Shown here piece after piece: positions 25,424-35,525 of a DNA stretch of 64,000 nt. A program made the position numbers and the translations under genes. Source of the DNA: Thalassobaculum_A sp040219615 (GTDB lineage: Bacteria; Pseudomonadota; Alphaproteobacteria; Thalassobaculales; Thalassobaculaceae); assembly GCF_040219615.1 (NCBI RefSeq), contig NZ_JAVJSE010000041.1, forward strand, positions 372,001 to 436,000, in the 5' to 3' direction. Every line of letters starts with the position of its first letter. The stretch's first letter is position 1. The notes under the pieces are model-generated. The model was not told the origin of the DNA and did no database searches. It saw only the letters and a program-made list of their open reading frames with translations.

Positions 25424-26002
25424 CTAGAAGGGAATCTCGTCGTCCAGGTCGCTGGGGCCGCCCATCGGCGCCGGGGCGCCGCCGCCCGAGGAGCCGCCAC
25501 CGGATCTGCCGCCACCGCCCGAGCCGCTACCGCCCGAGGAGCCACCGCCCGAGAAGCCGCCGCCCGACGGGCCGCCGCCGAAGTCGTCGCCGCGGCCGTA
25601 GTCGTCACCGCCGCCGCCATACCCCCCGCCGCCACCGCCGCCACCTTCGCCGCGGCCGCCCAGCAGGGTCAGCTCGCCGCGGAACCGCTGCAGCACCACC
25701 TCGGTGGTGTACTTCTCCTGGCCGCTCTGGTCGGTCCATTTGCGGGTCTGGAGCTGGCCCTCGACGTAGCAGGAGCTGCCCTTGCGCAGATACTGCTCGG
25801 CGATCCGGGCCAGGTTCTCGTTGAATATCACCACCCGGTGCCACTCGGTGCGCTCGCGCCGCTCGCCGCTGGATTTGTCACGCCAGTTCTCGGAGGTGGC
25901 GAGCGTGAAGTTCACGATCTTGGTGCCGTCCTGGGTGCTCCGCACCTCCGGGTCGCGGCCGAGGTTGCCGATCAGGATGACCTTGTTGACGCTGCCCGCC
26001 AT
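25424..26002 (-). CDS. ssb: Single-stranded DNA-binding protein
   Basis: SSB coats single-stranded DNA in replication, recombination and repair. The 192-residue protein has the OB fold in the first 110 residues (SVNKVILIGNLGRDPEVR, SENWRDKSSGERRERTEWHRVV, YVEGQLQTRKW). A glycine-rich linker of about 60 residues follows, and the acidic tip DLDDEIPF recruits partner proteins. The ATG at 26002 gives MAGSVNKV; the frame is open further upstream but has no conserved sequence. It is divergent from uvrA across a 356-base control region, the classic ssb-uvrA arrangement. Confidence 0.96.
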   Translation of the reverse strand: MAGSVNKVILIGNLGRDPEVRSTQDGTKIVNFTLATSENWRDKSSGERRERTEWHRVVIFNENLARIAEQYLRKGSSCYVEGQLQTRKWTDQSGQEKYTTEVVLQRFRGELTLLGGRGEGGGGGGGGYGGGGDDYGRGDDFGGGPSGGGFSGGGSSGGSGSGGGGRSGGGSSGGGAPAPMGGPSDLDDEIPF

Positions 26003-26095
26003 CGTCTCGCTCTCGCTTGTCCGTCGAATGCCATAGCGGCGCCGGCCGATCCGGCCGGCGGTCGCGTCGGCGGACCATCCCACATCGCCCGGCGG

Positions 26096-26110
26096 GTTCC
26101 AAGCCCGTTG
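26096..26110 (+). promoter_or_regulatory. LexA (SOS) box-like site
   Basis: GTTC-N7-GTTG matches the alphaproteobacterial LexA operator GTTC-N7-GTTC with one mismatch in the last base. It lies between ssb and uvrA, both commonly SOS-regulated. On the reverse strand it overlaps a candidate -35 (TTGGAA) for ssb. Binding is inferred. Confidence 0.45.
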
Positions 26111-26226
26111 CGGCCCTGCGGAACGCCGAAACCGACAATGCGGTTACGGTCGGACCCGGTCGTTCCGCTCCGGTATCGAATCGGTGGCCCGGTAGCGAAT
26201 CGGCCTGCCGCCTGAACTTCCGACAC

Positions 26227-26235
26227 TTATCCACA
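26227..26235 (+). promoter_or_regulatory. Perfect DnaA box
   Basis: TTATCCACA is the consensus high-affinity DnaA box. It occurs once, in the ssb-uvrA intergenic region. A single box does not make an origin; it may be a DnaA-controlled promoter element or a chance match. Confidence 0.4.
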
Positions 26236-26241
26236 GCGCGC

Positions 26242-26254
26242 GACAGTATCTGTC
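26242..26254. promoter_or_regulatory. 13-base palindrome, possible operator
   Basis: GACAG-TAT-CTGTC is a perfect 5-base inverted repeat with a 3-base centre, 6 bases after the DnaA box and about 105 bases before uvrA. The regulator is unknown. Confidence 0.3.
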
Positions 26255-26358
26255 AGCAGGCGCCGCGGCGAAGTTGCATGGCCGGTGGCAATACCGCACC
26301 GCGACACCCTATATTCCCGGGTCGCATCTGCTCCCGCGAGACCGAACCGAGGCCGGCC

Positions 26359-29241
<2,883 letters not shown>

Positions 29242-29250
29242 GCGGCCGGA

Positions 29251-30516
29251 TCATACGCTGAAGACCTTGCCGGCGACCGGCATCGGCGGTGCCACCCCGA
29301 CGCCCTGGACGTAGTCGAAATGCGCCCGCCGGGCCGCGGTCGCGGCCTCGAAGGTCCCGGCGCCGTAGAAGTAGCGGCGCATCCGGATGTTCTTGTTCGC
29401 CTGGTAGAATCCCTTGAGAGCCGTGACGTCCTGCACCGTCGGGTTGGCCATGTCGTGGCCGTCGACCCCGATCGCAACCAGACGAACCCCGCCGAGCTTG
29501 TCGGCGCGCCGGAATGCGAGGCTGAAGTCGCCGATGAAGCCGGCGACATAGGGCGCCAGGTAGGAGAACAGGGTGTGCAGCCGGCCCTGAGGGACATCGT
29601 CCGACAGGCCGCGCACCATCAGGAACATGCGTTTCTCGGCGATCCGCGGCAGCAGCTTGCAGATCTCCAGATACTGGCTGCGGTAGCCCTTGGCGGCCAG
29701 GGTGTCGTAGTGCACCGGCACGATCAGCAGCGCCCGCCACTTCTGTCCCGCCGCCTCGACCAGCGCGGCCCCTGCCTTCTGCAGCACCATGCGGTCGATG
29801 GTGGCCTCGACGGCGCCGGTGTCCGACGGTGCGTCGGGATCGAATCCGAGGTCGGTCCCTTCCGGTACGTGCAGGTCGGCGTGGTAGCAGGAAACCAGGC
29901 GCTTGCGGACGTTCGCGACCGGCCAGAACCGCATGCGCATCTGGTCCTTGGCGGCCTCGACCTTGGCCGACTCGGCCGATTGCGCGCGCTTCTGGGCCTC
30001 CTCGACGGTTTCCTCCAGCGCCGCCGGCGAGCGCAGCGCCGCCGGGTCGTCACGCGGCACCTCGAACACCATCGGCCGCACCGATACCGCGTCGCCGCCG
30101 GCCCCGGCCCCGGACAGCCGGGCGTTGACCTCCCGGCCGATGTCATGGGCCGTCTTGTTCGCCTGCTCCTTGCTGGCCTTGCCGAACAGCACGATGAAGC
30201 GTTCGTCGTTGATCAGGCAGAACACGTCGTCGCTGGTGATGTGCTTCTTGATGATGCCTTCGGTCAGCAGGTGCACCTTGTCCTTGATGCCGTGCCACTG
30301 CTCGCCGAACCGCTCCTTCAGGGCCTCGAAGCCCAGCATCTGGACGTTGCCGGCGATCAACGCGTCGGCCGCCACCTTGTTCTGGCGGACGAAGGACAGC
30401 AGCTTGGAGGAGAAGTCGGCGGGATCGCTGGGGTCGAGCTTCTGGCGGTCGAACGACTGGAGAAACCCGGTCTTCCTGGTCTCGCGCGGGATGCCGTCCT
30501 GGAATTTGTCGTCCAT
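29251..30516 (-). CDS. Uncharacterised protein resembling degenerate GGDEF/EAL domains
   Basis: A 421-residue cytosolic protein with no close family I can name. The middle (about 95-150) has SDDVFCLINDERFIVLFG and a helix resembling the second half of GGDEF domains, but no GGDEF loop. The C-terminal half starts MRMRFWPVANVRKRLVSCYHADL, similar to the opening strand of EAL domains (Y-x-P-I-V-x-L), and later has LGGVRLVAIGVDG, yet the catalytic glutamate and metal ligands are absent. A charged helix (about 165-200) joins them. The ATG at 30516 has a GGAG site; an ATG at 30561 would add 15 residues. It converges on uvrA. The fold similarity is inferred. Confidence 0.75.
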   Translation of the reverse strand: MDDKFQDGIPRETRKTGFLQSFDRQKLDPSDPADFSSKLLSFVRQNKVAADALIAGNVQMLGFEALKERFGEQWHGIKDKVHLLTEGIIKKHITSDDVFCLINDERFIVLFGKASKEQANKTAHDIGREVNARLSGAGAGGDAVSVRPMVFEVPRDDPAALRSPAALEETVEEAQKRAQSAESAKVEAAKDQMRMRFWPVANVRKRLVSCYHADLHVPEGTDLGFDPDAPSDTGAVEATIDRMVLQKAGAALVEAAGQKWRALLIVPVHYDTLAAKGYRSQYLEICKLLPRIAEKRMFLMVRGLSDDVPQGRLHTLFSYLAPYVAGFIGDFSLAFRRADKLGGVRLVAIGVDGHDMANPTVQDVTALKGFYQANKNIRMRRYFYGAGTFEAATAARRAHFDYVQGVGVAPPMPVAGKVFSV

Positions 30517-30718
30517 TCGAACTCCGCCCGCGGCGGCGCCCCTTCCGCCCGAGGCCGTCATGTTAACCTGCCAAGTGCCGATACTTTAGGCAAATTCGAC
30601 AGTTCGGTCATTTCGCCGCCATCCAGCCGGGGCCCGGGAGCGGTTGCGCCCGGGGATCGCCACCGCTATCTCAACGCATCATGATGAAACTTCCGTTAAC
30701 CGCCGTCGGGGCCCTGCC

Positions 30719-32113
30719 ATGACCTCCGCCCTCCCGCCCGTGCACGTGATCGGCGGCGGCCTCGCCGGATCCGAGGCCGCCTGGGCGCTCGCCGGCGCCG
30801 GCGTCCCCGTGGTCCTGCACGAGATGCGGCCGCTCCGCGGCACCGACGCACACAAGACCGACGGTCTGGCCGAGCTGGTGTGCTCCAACTCGTTCCGCTC
30901 CGACGACCACGAGGCCAATGCGGTCGGGGTCCTGCATGAGGAGCTGCGGCGCTGCGGCTCGCTGATCCTGGCCGCCGGCGACGCCCACAAGGTGCCGGCC
31001 GGCTCCGCCCTGGCGGTCGACCGCGACGGCTTCTCCGGCCATGTCCAGGCGCGACTCGAGGCGCACCCCCTGGTGACCATCGAGCGCGGCGAGGTCGCCG
31101 GGATGCCGCCGGCCGGGTGGGACAGCGTCATCGTCGCCACCGGCCCCCTCACCTCGCCGGCCCTGGCCGAGGCGGTGCGCGCCCTAACCGGCACCGCGGC
31201 GCTGGCGTTCTTCGACGCCATCGCGCCGATCGTCAACACCGACTCGATCGACTTCGAGACCGCGTGGTTCCAGTCGCGCTACGACAAGCCGGGACCCGGC
31301 GGCACCGGCAAGGACTACATCAACTGCCCGCTCGACCAGGCGCAGTACGAGGCCTTCGTCCAGGCCCTGCTGGACAGCGAGAAGATGGACTTCCGCGAGT
31401 GGGAAGCCTCGACCCCGTATTTCGACGGCTGCATGCCGATCGAGGTGATGGCGAGCCGCGGCCTGGACACCCTGCGCTACGGCCCGATGAAGCCGGTCGG
31501 CCTGACCGACCCGCGCACCGGCCGGCGGCCGCATGCGGTGGTGCAGCTGCGCCAGGACAATGCGCTCGGCAGCCTGTTCAACATGGTCGGCTTCCAGACC
31601 AAGATGCGGCACGGCGAACAGGTCCGGGTGTTCCGCACCATCCCGGGCCTGGAGAAGGCGGAGTTCGCCCGTCTGGGCGGCCTGCACCGCAACACCTTCA
31701 TCCAGTCGCCGGCGCTGCTCGACGGCGGCCTGCGCCTCAAGGTCGAGCCGCGGCTGCGCTTCGCCGGCCAGATCACCGGGGTCGAGGGCTATGTGGAGAG
31801 CGCGGCCATCGGTCTGCTGGCCGGCCGGTTCGCCGCCGCCGAGCGACTCGGCCTGCAGCCCGACTTCCCGCCGCGGACCACGGCGCTCGGCGCCCTGCTG
31901 GCGCACATCACCGGCGAGGCCAATCCCGAGACCTTCCAGCCGATGAACGTCAATTTCGGGCTGTTCCCGCCGCCGGACGAGGCCGAAACCATCACCGTCA
32001 ACGGCCGGCGCCGCAAGCTGAAGGGCGTCGATCGCAAGAAGGTCCAGGCGGCCCGGGCGCTCGCCGATCTCGACGCCTGGCTCGGGCGGGCCCCGCGGGT
32101 GGCGGCCGAGTAG
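30719..32113 (+). CDS. trmFO: Folate/FAD-dependent tRNA (uracil-54) methyltransferase
   Basis: TrmFO makes 5-methyluridine at position 54 of tRNA using methylenetetrahydrofolate and FADH2. The 464-residue protein has the FAD site VIGGGLAGSEAAWAL at residues 10-24 and the conserved cysteines Cys55 (ELVCSNSFRS) and Cys238 (YFDGCMPIEV), which correspond to the pair that carries the methylene group and acts as base. PMKPVGL, TKMRHGEQ and GQITGVEGYVESAA are further family blocks. The length is usual. The ATG at 30719 is the first with a proper N terminus (MTSALPPVHVIGGG). Confidence 0.95.
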   Translation: MTSALPPVHVIGGGLAGSEAAWALAGAGVPVVLHEMRPLRGTDAHKTDGLAELVCSNSFRSDDHEANAVGVLHEELRRCGSLILAAGDAHKVPAGSALAVDRDGFSGHVQARLEAHPLVTIERGEVAGMPPAGWDSVIVATGPLTSPALAEAVRALTGTAALAFFDAIAPIVNTDSIDFETAWFQSRYDKPGPGGTGKDYINCPLDQAQYEAFVQALLDSEKMDFREWEASTPYFDGCMPIEVMASRGLDTLRYGPMKPVGLTDPRTGRRPHAVVQLRQDNALGSLFNMVGFQTKMRHGEQVRVFRTIPGLEKAEFARLGGLHRNTFIQSPALLDGGLRLKVEPRLRFAGQITGVEGYVESAAIGLLAGRFAAAERLGLQPDFPPRTTALGALLAHITGEANPETFQPMNVNFGLFPPPDEAETITVNGRRRKLKGVDRKKVQAARALADLDAWLGRAPRVAAE

Positions 32114-32133
32114 TCGCGACCGGAGCCGGCGGC

Positions 32134-32988
32134 TCAACGGCCCAGGCGATAGCCGAGCACCCGCAAGCCATAGCGCCAGACCAGGCCGGCCGGCGGCGCC
32201 GGCGGCCGGGCGAACGGCTCGAAACCGGCCCGCTCCAGGGCTTGGGCGTGGTCGCCGGCGCGATCCGCCAGCAGGCGCAGCGGGCGGAACGCCGGGGCCC
32301 GGAAACCTGCCGAGTCGCGCATCGCCGCCAGCCGCCGGCGGGCCCTGTGCACGACCGGCCGGACGACCTGACAAAGCCGTACGGATCCGCCCATATCTCT
32401 GATTTTCTGGTGAGATATGTCGTTTTCTTGAAGTAGTGCTTCGGGTAGCGGAGTGCGGCCGGCGGCGGTCAGGGCCGGCAGCGCCCGCATCAGGCCGAGC
32501 AGGCCCCAGGCGGTGCCGCCGTCGCGCGCGAGCGCCGGATCGGCGTCCAGGATCTCGGCGACGGCGGCGTGCAGTTCGCCGGCGGTCGCGGCGGCATATG
32601 CCTCGAGGTCGTCGAGGGTCGCCGGCGGCTCGCCATCCAGGTCGGCTTCGCGGGCGTCGACGATGGCGTGCAGGCGGTCGAGGTTCAGGCCGTGGCCGGA
32701 CACCGCCTCGGCGAGCGGCACTGCGACCTCGTGGGCCCGCGGCCGGCCCGTGGCGATGCCCTCCAGGGTCTCGCGCCACCACTGCAGGCGGATCTGTCCG
32801 ATCCCCGGCTCGCTGACCACCTCGGCGGTCTTGGCGACCTCGTGGTTGGCGGCCAGCAGGGCCAGCAGGGCGGCGCGGCGCGACGGCGGGGCGTACAGGC
32901 AGGCGAGATAGCGCTCGTGGTCGTGCCGGCGGGCGATGGCGGCACAGGCGAAGTCGAAGCCGTCCGCCGCAGAGGCGGCGCCGGTCAC
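32134..32988 (-). CDS. Squalene/phytoene-synthase-like protein, NDUFAF6-type
   Basis: A 284-residue all-helical protein of the squalene/phytoene synthase fold. The family's Asp-rich metal motifs are missing: where D-D-x-x-D would stand there is ANHEVAKTAEVVSEP, followed by the conserved QIRLQWWRE. This matches the non-catalytic NDUFAF6 branch, which in mitochondria helps assemble complex I. The GTG at 32988 overlaps the upstream dcd stop as GTGA. NDUFAF3-like, SecD and SecF genes lie just upstream in the same operon, which supports a membrane-complex assembly role; that role in this organism is inferred. Confidence 0.83.
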   Translation of the reverse strand: MTGAASAADGFDFACAAIARRHDHERYLACLYAPPSRRAALLALLAANHEVAKTAEVVSEPGIGQIRLQWWRETLEGIATGRPRAHEVAVPLAEAVSGHGLNLDRLHAIVDAREADLDGEPPATLDDLEAYAAATAGELHAAVAEILDADPALARDGGTAWGLLGLMRALPALTAAGRTPLPEALLQENDISHQKIRDMGGSVRLCQVVRPVVHRARRRLAAMRDSAGFRAPAFRPLRLLADRAGDHAQALERAGFEPFARPPAPPAGLVWRYGLRVLGYRLGR

Positions 32989-34136
32989 GGGGCTCCGCGC
33001 CGGGGTAGCGGGCGGAAGAACTTGGCCAGGGTCAGGCGCTGGTCGGCGTAGTTGGAGCCGAGATCGCGGCCGTACAGCACGTCCGGCACCGCCAGCAACC
33101 GCTCGTATTTCAGCCGGGCGACCCGCTGGCCGTGCTCGAGGGCGAACGGCACGTCGTGCGACCGCACCTCCAGCACCGCGGGGGTCCCGCCGGTACCGTC
33201 CGGGCGATGCCCGAAGCCGGGGTCGAAGAATCCGGCGTAGTGCACCCGGAACTCGCCGGCCGCGGTGTCGTAGGGGACCATCTCGGCGCTGTAGCCGGGC
33301 GGCACCCGTACGCCCTCGCGCGACGCCATCAGGTAGAAGTCGTCGGGGTTCAGGATCAGACGGCCGGCGGCATCGCCGCGGATCGGCTCCCAGAAGTCGA
33401 GCGGGTCGTAATGGGCGACCCTGGAGATGTCGAGCAGCGGCGCGTGCCGGCGGGCCCGGTAGGCGACCGGGTCGTCGCCGCGCGCCGCCAGGTCGACCGA
33501 CACCCACAGCCCGTCGGCGATAACCGCCTCGGCCGAGGCGCCGCCGGCGAACACCACCGGATCCAGGTCGTGGGCCTCGCGCAGCTGGCGGTCGCTGGTC
33601 CCGGTGGCCCCGACCCGGAAGCGGACCTGGTTCAGCCGGTCGCCGGCCCGCACCACGATCGAGAAGGTGCGCGGCGCGATCTCCAGGTACATCGGCCCCT
33701 TGTAGCCGGCCGGCACCTGCTCGAACCCGGAGGCCCGGTCGACGATCAGCCGGGTGAACACGTCCAGCCGGCCGGTGCTGCTCTTCGGCGAGGCGATCCC
33801 GGAGATCGCGGCCGGCAGCGCCAGGCTCTCGGCCAGCGGCACGATGTAGACGCAGCCCCGCTCCAGCACCGTCGGCTTGCTCAGGTCGAGCTCGTACATC
33901 TCCTGCGAGCGCTGCAGGTCGTCCAGCTTCTGCTCGACCGTCCGCTCCGGACCCGGCAGGAAGCTGGAGACCACGCGAAACGCCCGGGAGCCGAGACGCA
34001 GGTCCAGGCTGGCCGGCTGCAGCTGGGCGTCCAGGATGGCCGGCTCGGCCGCGATCCAGCCGGCCCGGATGCCGGCGCGCAGGCTCTGGATCGGCAGGAT
34101 GCCGTGATCGGCGGTGTCGGTCGGGTCGGATGCCAT
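32985..34136 (-). CDS. dcd: 2'-deoxycytidine 5'-triphosphate deaminase, double-domain type
   Basis: Dcd converts dCTP to dUTP for thymidylate synthesis. The 383-residue length fits the alphaproteobacterial family with two fused dUTPase-like domains. The first domain shows LQPASLDLRLG, SPKSSTGRLDVFTR and GYKGPMYLEI; the second repeats the fold (LILNPDDFYLMASRE, then FDPGFGHRPDG and a V-L-E-V-R strand). SSTGR carries the catalytic-type arginine/serine segment. It lies 28 bases after the NDUFAF3-like gene and overlaps the NDUFAF6-like gene by 4, so it appears to be a passenger in this operon. Confidence 0.9.
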   Translation of the reverse strand: MASDPTDTADHGILPIQSLRAGIRAGWIAAEPAILDAQLQPASLDLRLGSRAFRVVSSFLPGPERTVEQKLDDLQRSQEMYELDLSKPTVLERGCVYIVPLAESLALPAAISGIASPKSSTGRLDVFTRLIVDRASGFEQVPAGYKGPMYLEIAPRTFSIVVRAGDRLNQVRFRVGATGTSDRQLREAHDLDPVVFAGGASAEAVIADGLWVSVDLAARGDDPVAYRARRHAPLLDISRVAHYDPLDFWEPIRGDAAGRLILNPDDFYLMASREGVRVPPGYSAEMVPYDTAAGEFRVHYAGFFDPGFGHRPDGTGGTPAVLEVRSHDVPFALEHGQRVARLKYERLLAVPDVLYGRDLGSNYADQRLTLAKFFRPLPRRGAP

Positions 34137-34164
34137 CGGCGGTCTGTCTCTCCGGCGGATTCGC

Positions 34165-34551
34165 TCAGTCGACCGGCAGCAGGGCCGCGGCCACCCGGCG
34201 GCCCTCGGCCAGCAGCAGGTTGAAGGTACGGCAAGCCGCCCCGCTGTCCATCATTTCCGCCACCGGCCCGCGCTCCCGGATGCGCTGGCGGACCGCCGGC
34301 GGAACGAACACCTGGGTGGCGCCGGTGCCGATCAGCAGGATGTCGAAACGGAACTCGGCCGCCAGGATAGGCTCGAGCGCGTCGAGGTCCAGCGGGTCCA
34401 GGGCGCTTGCCGGGACGACCGACCACGGCAGCGTGGTCTCGGGCATCACCAGGACCGGACCGCGGTGGAACACCTGGGCGATCCGGAAGCCGCCGTCGCC
34501 GTAGCCGTGGATGATCTGGACGCCTTCCGGGACGAGCGGGGTGACGTCCAT
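34165..34551 (-). CDS. Mth938-like domain protein, NDUFAF3 homologue
   Basis: A 128-residue single-domain protein of the Mth938/DUF498 fold. Typical stretches are IIHGYGDGGFRIAQVFHRGPVLVMP, FDILLIGTGATQVFVPP and the ending MDSGAACRTFNLLLAEGRRVAAALLP. The human relative NDUFAF3 is a complex I assembly factor. The gene starts 4 bases after secF. Its neighbours in bacteria suggest work with inner-membrane protein insertion. The molecular activity is unknown. Confidence 0.87.
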   Translation of the reverse strand: MDVTPLVPEGVQIIHGYGDGGFRIAQVFHRGPVLVMPETTLPWSVVPASALDPLDLDALEPILAAEFRFDILLIGTGATQVFVPPAVRQRIRERGPVAEMMDSGAACRTFNLLLAEGRRVAAALLPVD

Positions 34552-34555
34552 AGGG

Positions 34556-35509
34556 TCAGCCCTCGCGTTCGGCCCGCTCGTATTCCGGGACCTGGGCGTT
34601 GTCGGCGTCCTCGTCGCCGCGGCGCAGCCCGGTGTAGAGCAGCAGCGGCACCGCGATGAAGACCGACGAATAGGTACCGATCACGATGCCCCAGATCATC
34701 GCCAGCGCGAAGTCGGCCAGCACCGCGCCGCCGAACAGGTAGATCGAGAACAGCGCCAGCAAGGTGGTGCCCGACGTCAGCGTGGTCCGCGACAGGGTCT
34801 CGTTGACCGACAGCTCGAACAGCTCGGCGAGCGCCATCTTCTTGTACTTGCGCAGGTTCTCGCGCACCCGGTCGTAGATCACGACGGTGTCGTTGATCGA
34901 GTAGCCGGCGATCGTCAGCACCGCGGCCACGGTCGCCAGGTTGAACTCGTGCTGGATGATCGCGAACAGGCCGAGGGTCGAGATGATGTCGTGGGCCAGC
35001 GCCACGATGGCGCCGACGCCGAACTGCCACTCGAAGCGGAACCAGACGTAGAGCAGGATCGACAGCAGGGCGAGCCCGACGGCCAGCGCCCCGGCCTCGA
35101 TCAGCTCCTGGCCGACGGTCGGGCCGACGAACTCGGTGCGGCGGTACTCGACGCCGTCCCCGAGCATCTTGCGGACCGCGTCGGTGGCCTTGATCTGCTG
35201 GGCCTCGTCGCCGTCCTGGCGCTGGACCCGGATCAGCACCTCGTGCTCGTCGCCGAACTCCTGCAGGCTCACCTCGCCGAGCCCGAGCCCGCCCAGGTCG
35301 GACCGCATCTGCGCGATGTTCGCCGGGGCGGCGGTGCGCACCTCCATGAGGATGCCGCCCTTGAAGTCGATCCCGAAGTTCAGGCCGATGGTGGCGACCG
35401 CGACCAGCGACCCGATCACCAGCAGAGCCGACATGGCGAACGCCAGCAGCCGGCTGCGGATGATCGGCAGGCGGGCGTTTCGGGGAACGAAGCGGATCGG
35501 TTTCAGCAT
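34556..35509 (-). CDS. secF: Protein translocase subunit SecF
   Basis: SecF forms with SecD a proton-driven membrane complex that pulls exported proteins through SecYEG. The 317-residue protein has a first membrane span near 25-48, the signature GIDFKGGILMEV, a periplasmic domain with LQEFGDEHEVLIRVQ and five further membrane segments, with YSINDTVVIYDRVREN and the conserved D in the fourth segment. The length is usual. It follows secD by 16 bases, and the NDUFAF3-like gene follows. Confidence 0.96.
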   Translation of the reverse strand: MLKPIRFVPRNARLPIIRSRLLAFAMSALLVIGSLVAVATIGLNFGIDFKGGILMEVRTAAPANIAQMRSDLGGLGLGEVSLQEFGDEHEVLIRVQRQDGDEAQQIKATDAVRKMLGDGVEYRRTEFVGPTVGQELIEAGALAVGLALLSILLYVWFRFEWQFGVGAIVALAHDIISTLGLFAIIQHEFNLATVAAVLTIAGYSINDTVVIYDRVRENLRKYKKMALAELFELSVNETLSRTTLTSGTTLLALFSIYLFGGAVLADFALAMIWGIVIGTYSSVFIAVPLLLYTGLRRGDEDADNAQVPEYERAEREG

Positions 35510-35525
35510 CGCTTGTCTCCCGGCC

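Larger units (their letters stand above)
26003..26358. other. 356-base ssb-uvrA divergent control region
   Basis: This non-coding stretch carries the promoters of ssb and uvrA. It holds an SOS-box-like sequence (26096-26110), a perfect DnaA box (26227-26235), a 13-base palindrome (26242-26254) and a TATATT hexamer near 26313 without a good -35. On the reverse strand TTGGAA, overlapping the SOS-like box, could serve as the ssb -35. No gene was found within it. Confidence 0.6.

Noticed and set aside
25439..25680. Repetitive GC-rich stretch in ssb considered as a CRISPR or intergenic repeat
   Set aside because: It is the glycine-rich linker of SSB in frame, without regular spacers.
26227..26235. 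Replication origin around the DnaA box
   Set aside because: Only one box, no AT-rich unwinding region and no dnaA, parAB or similar origin genes nearby.
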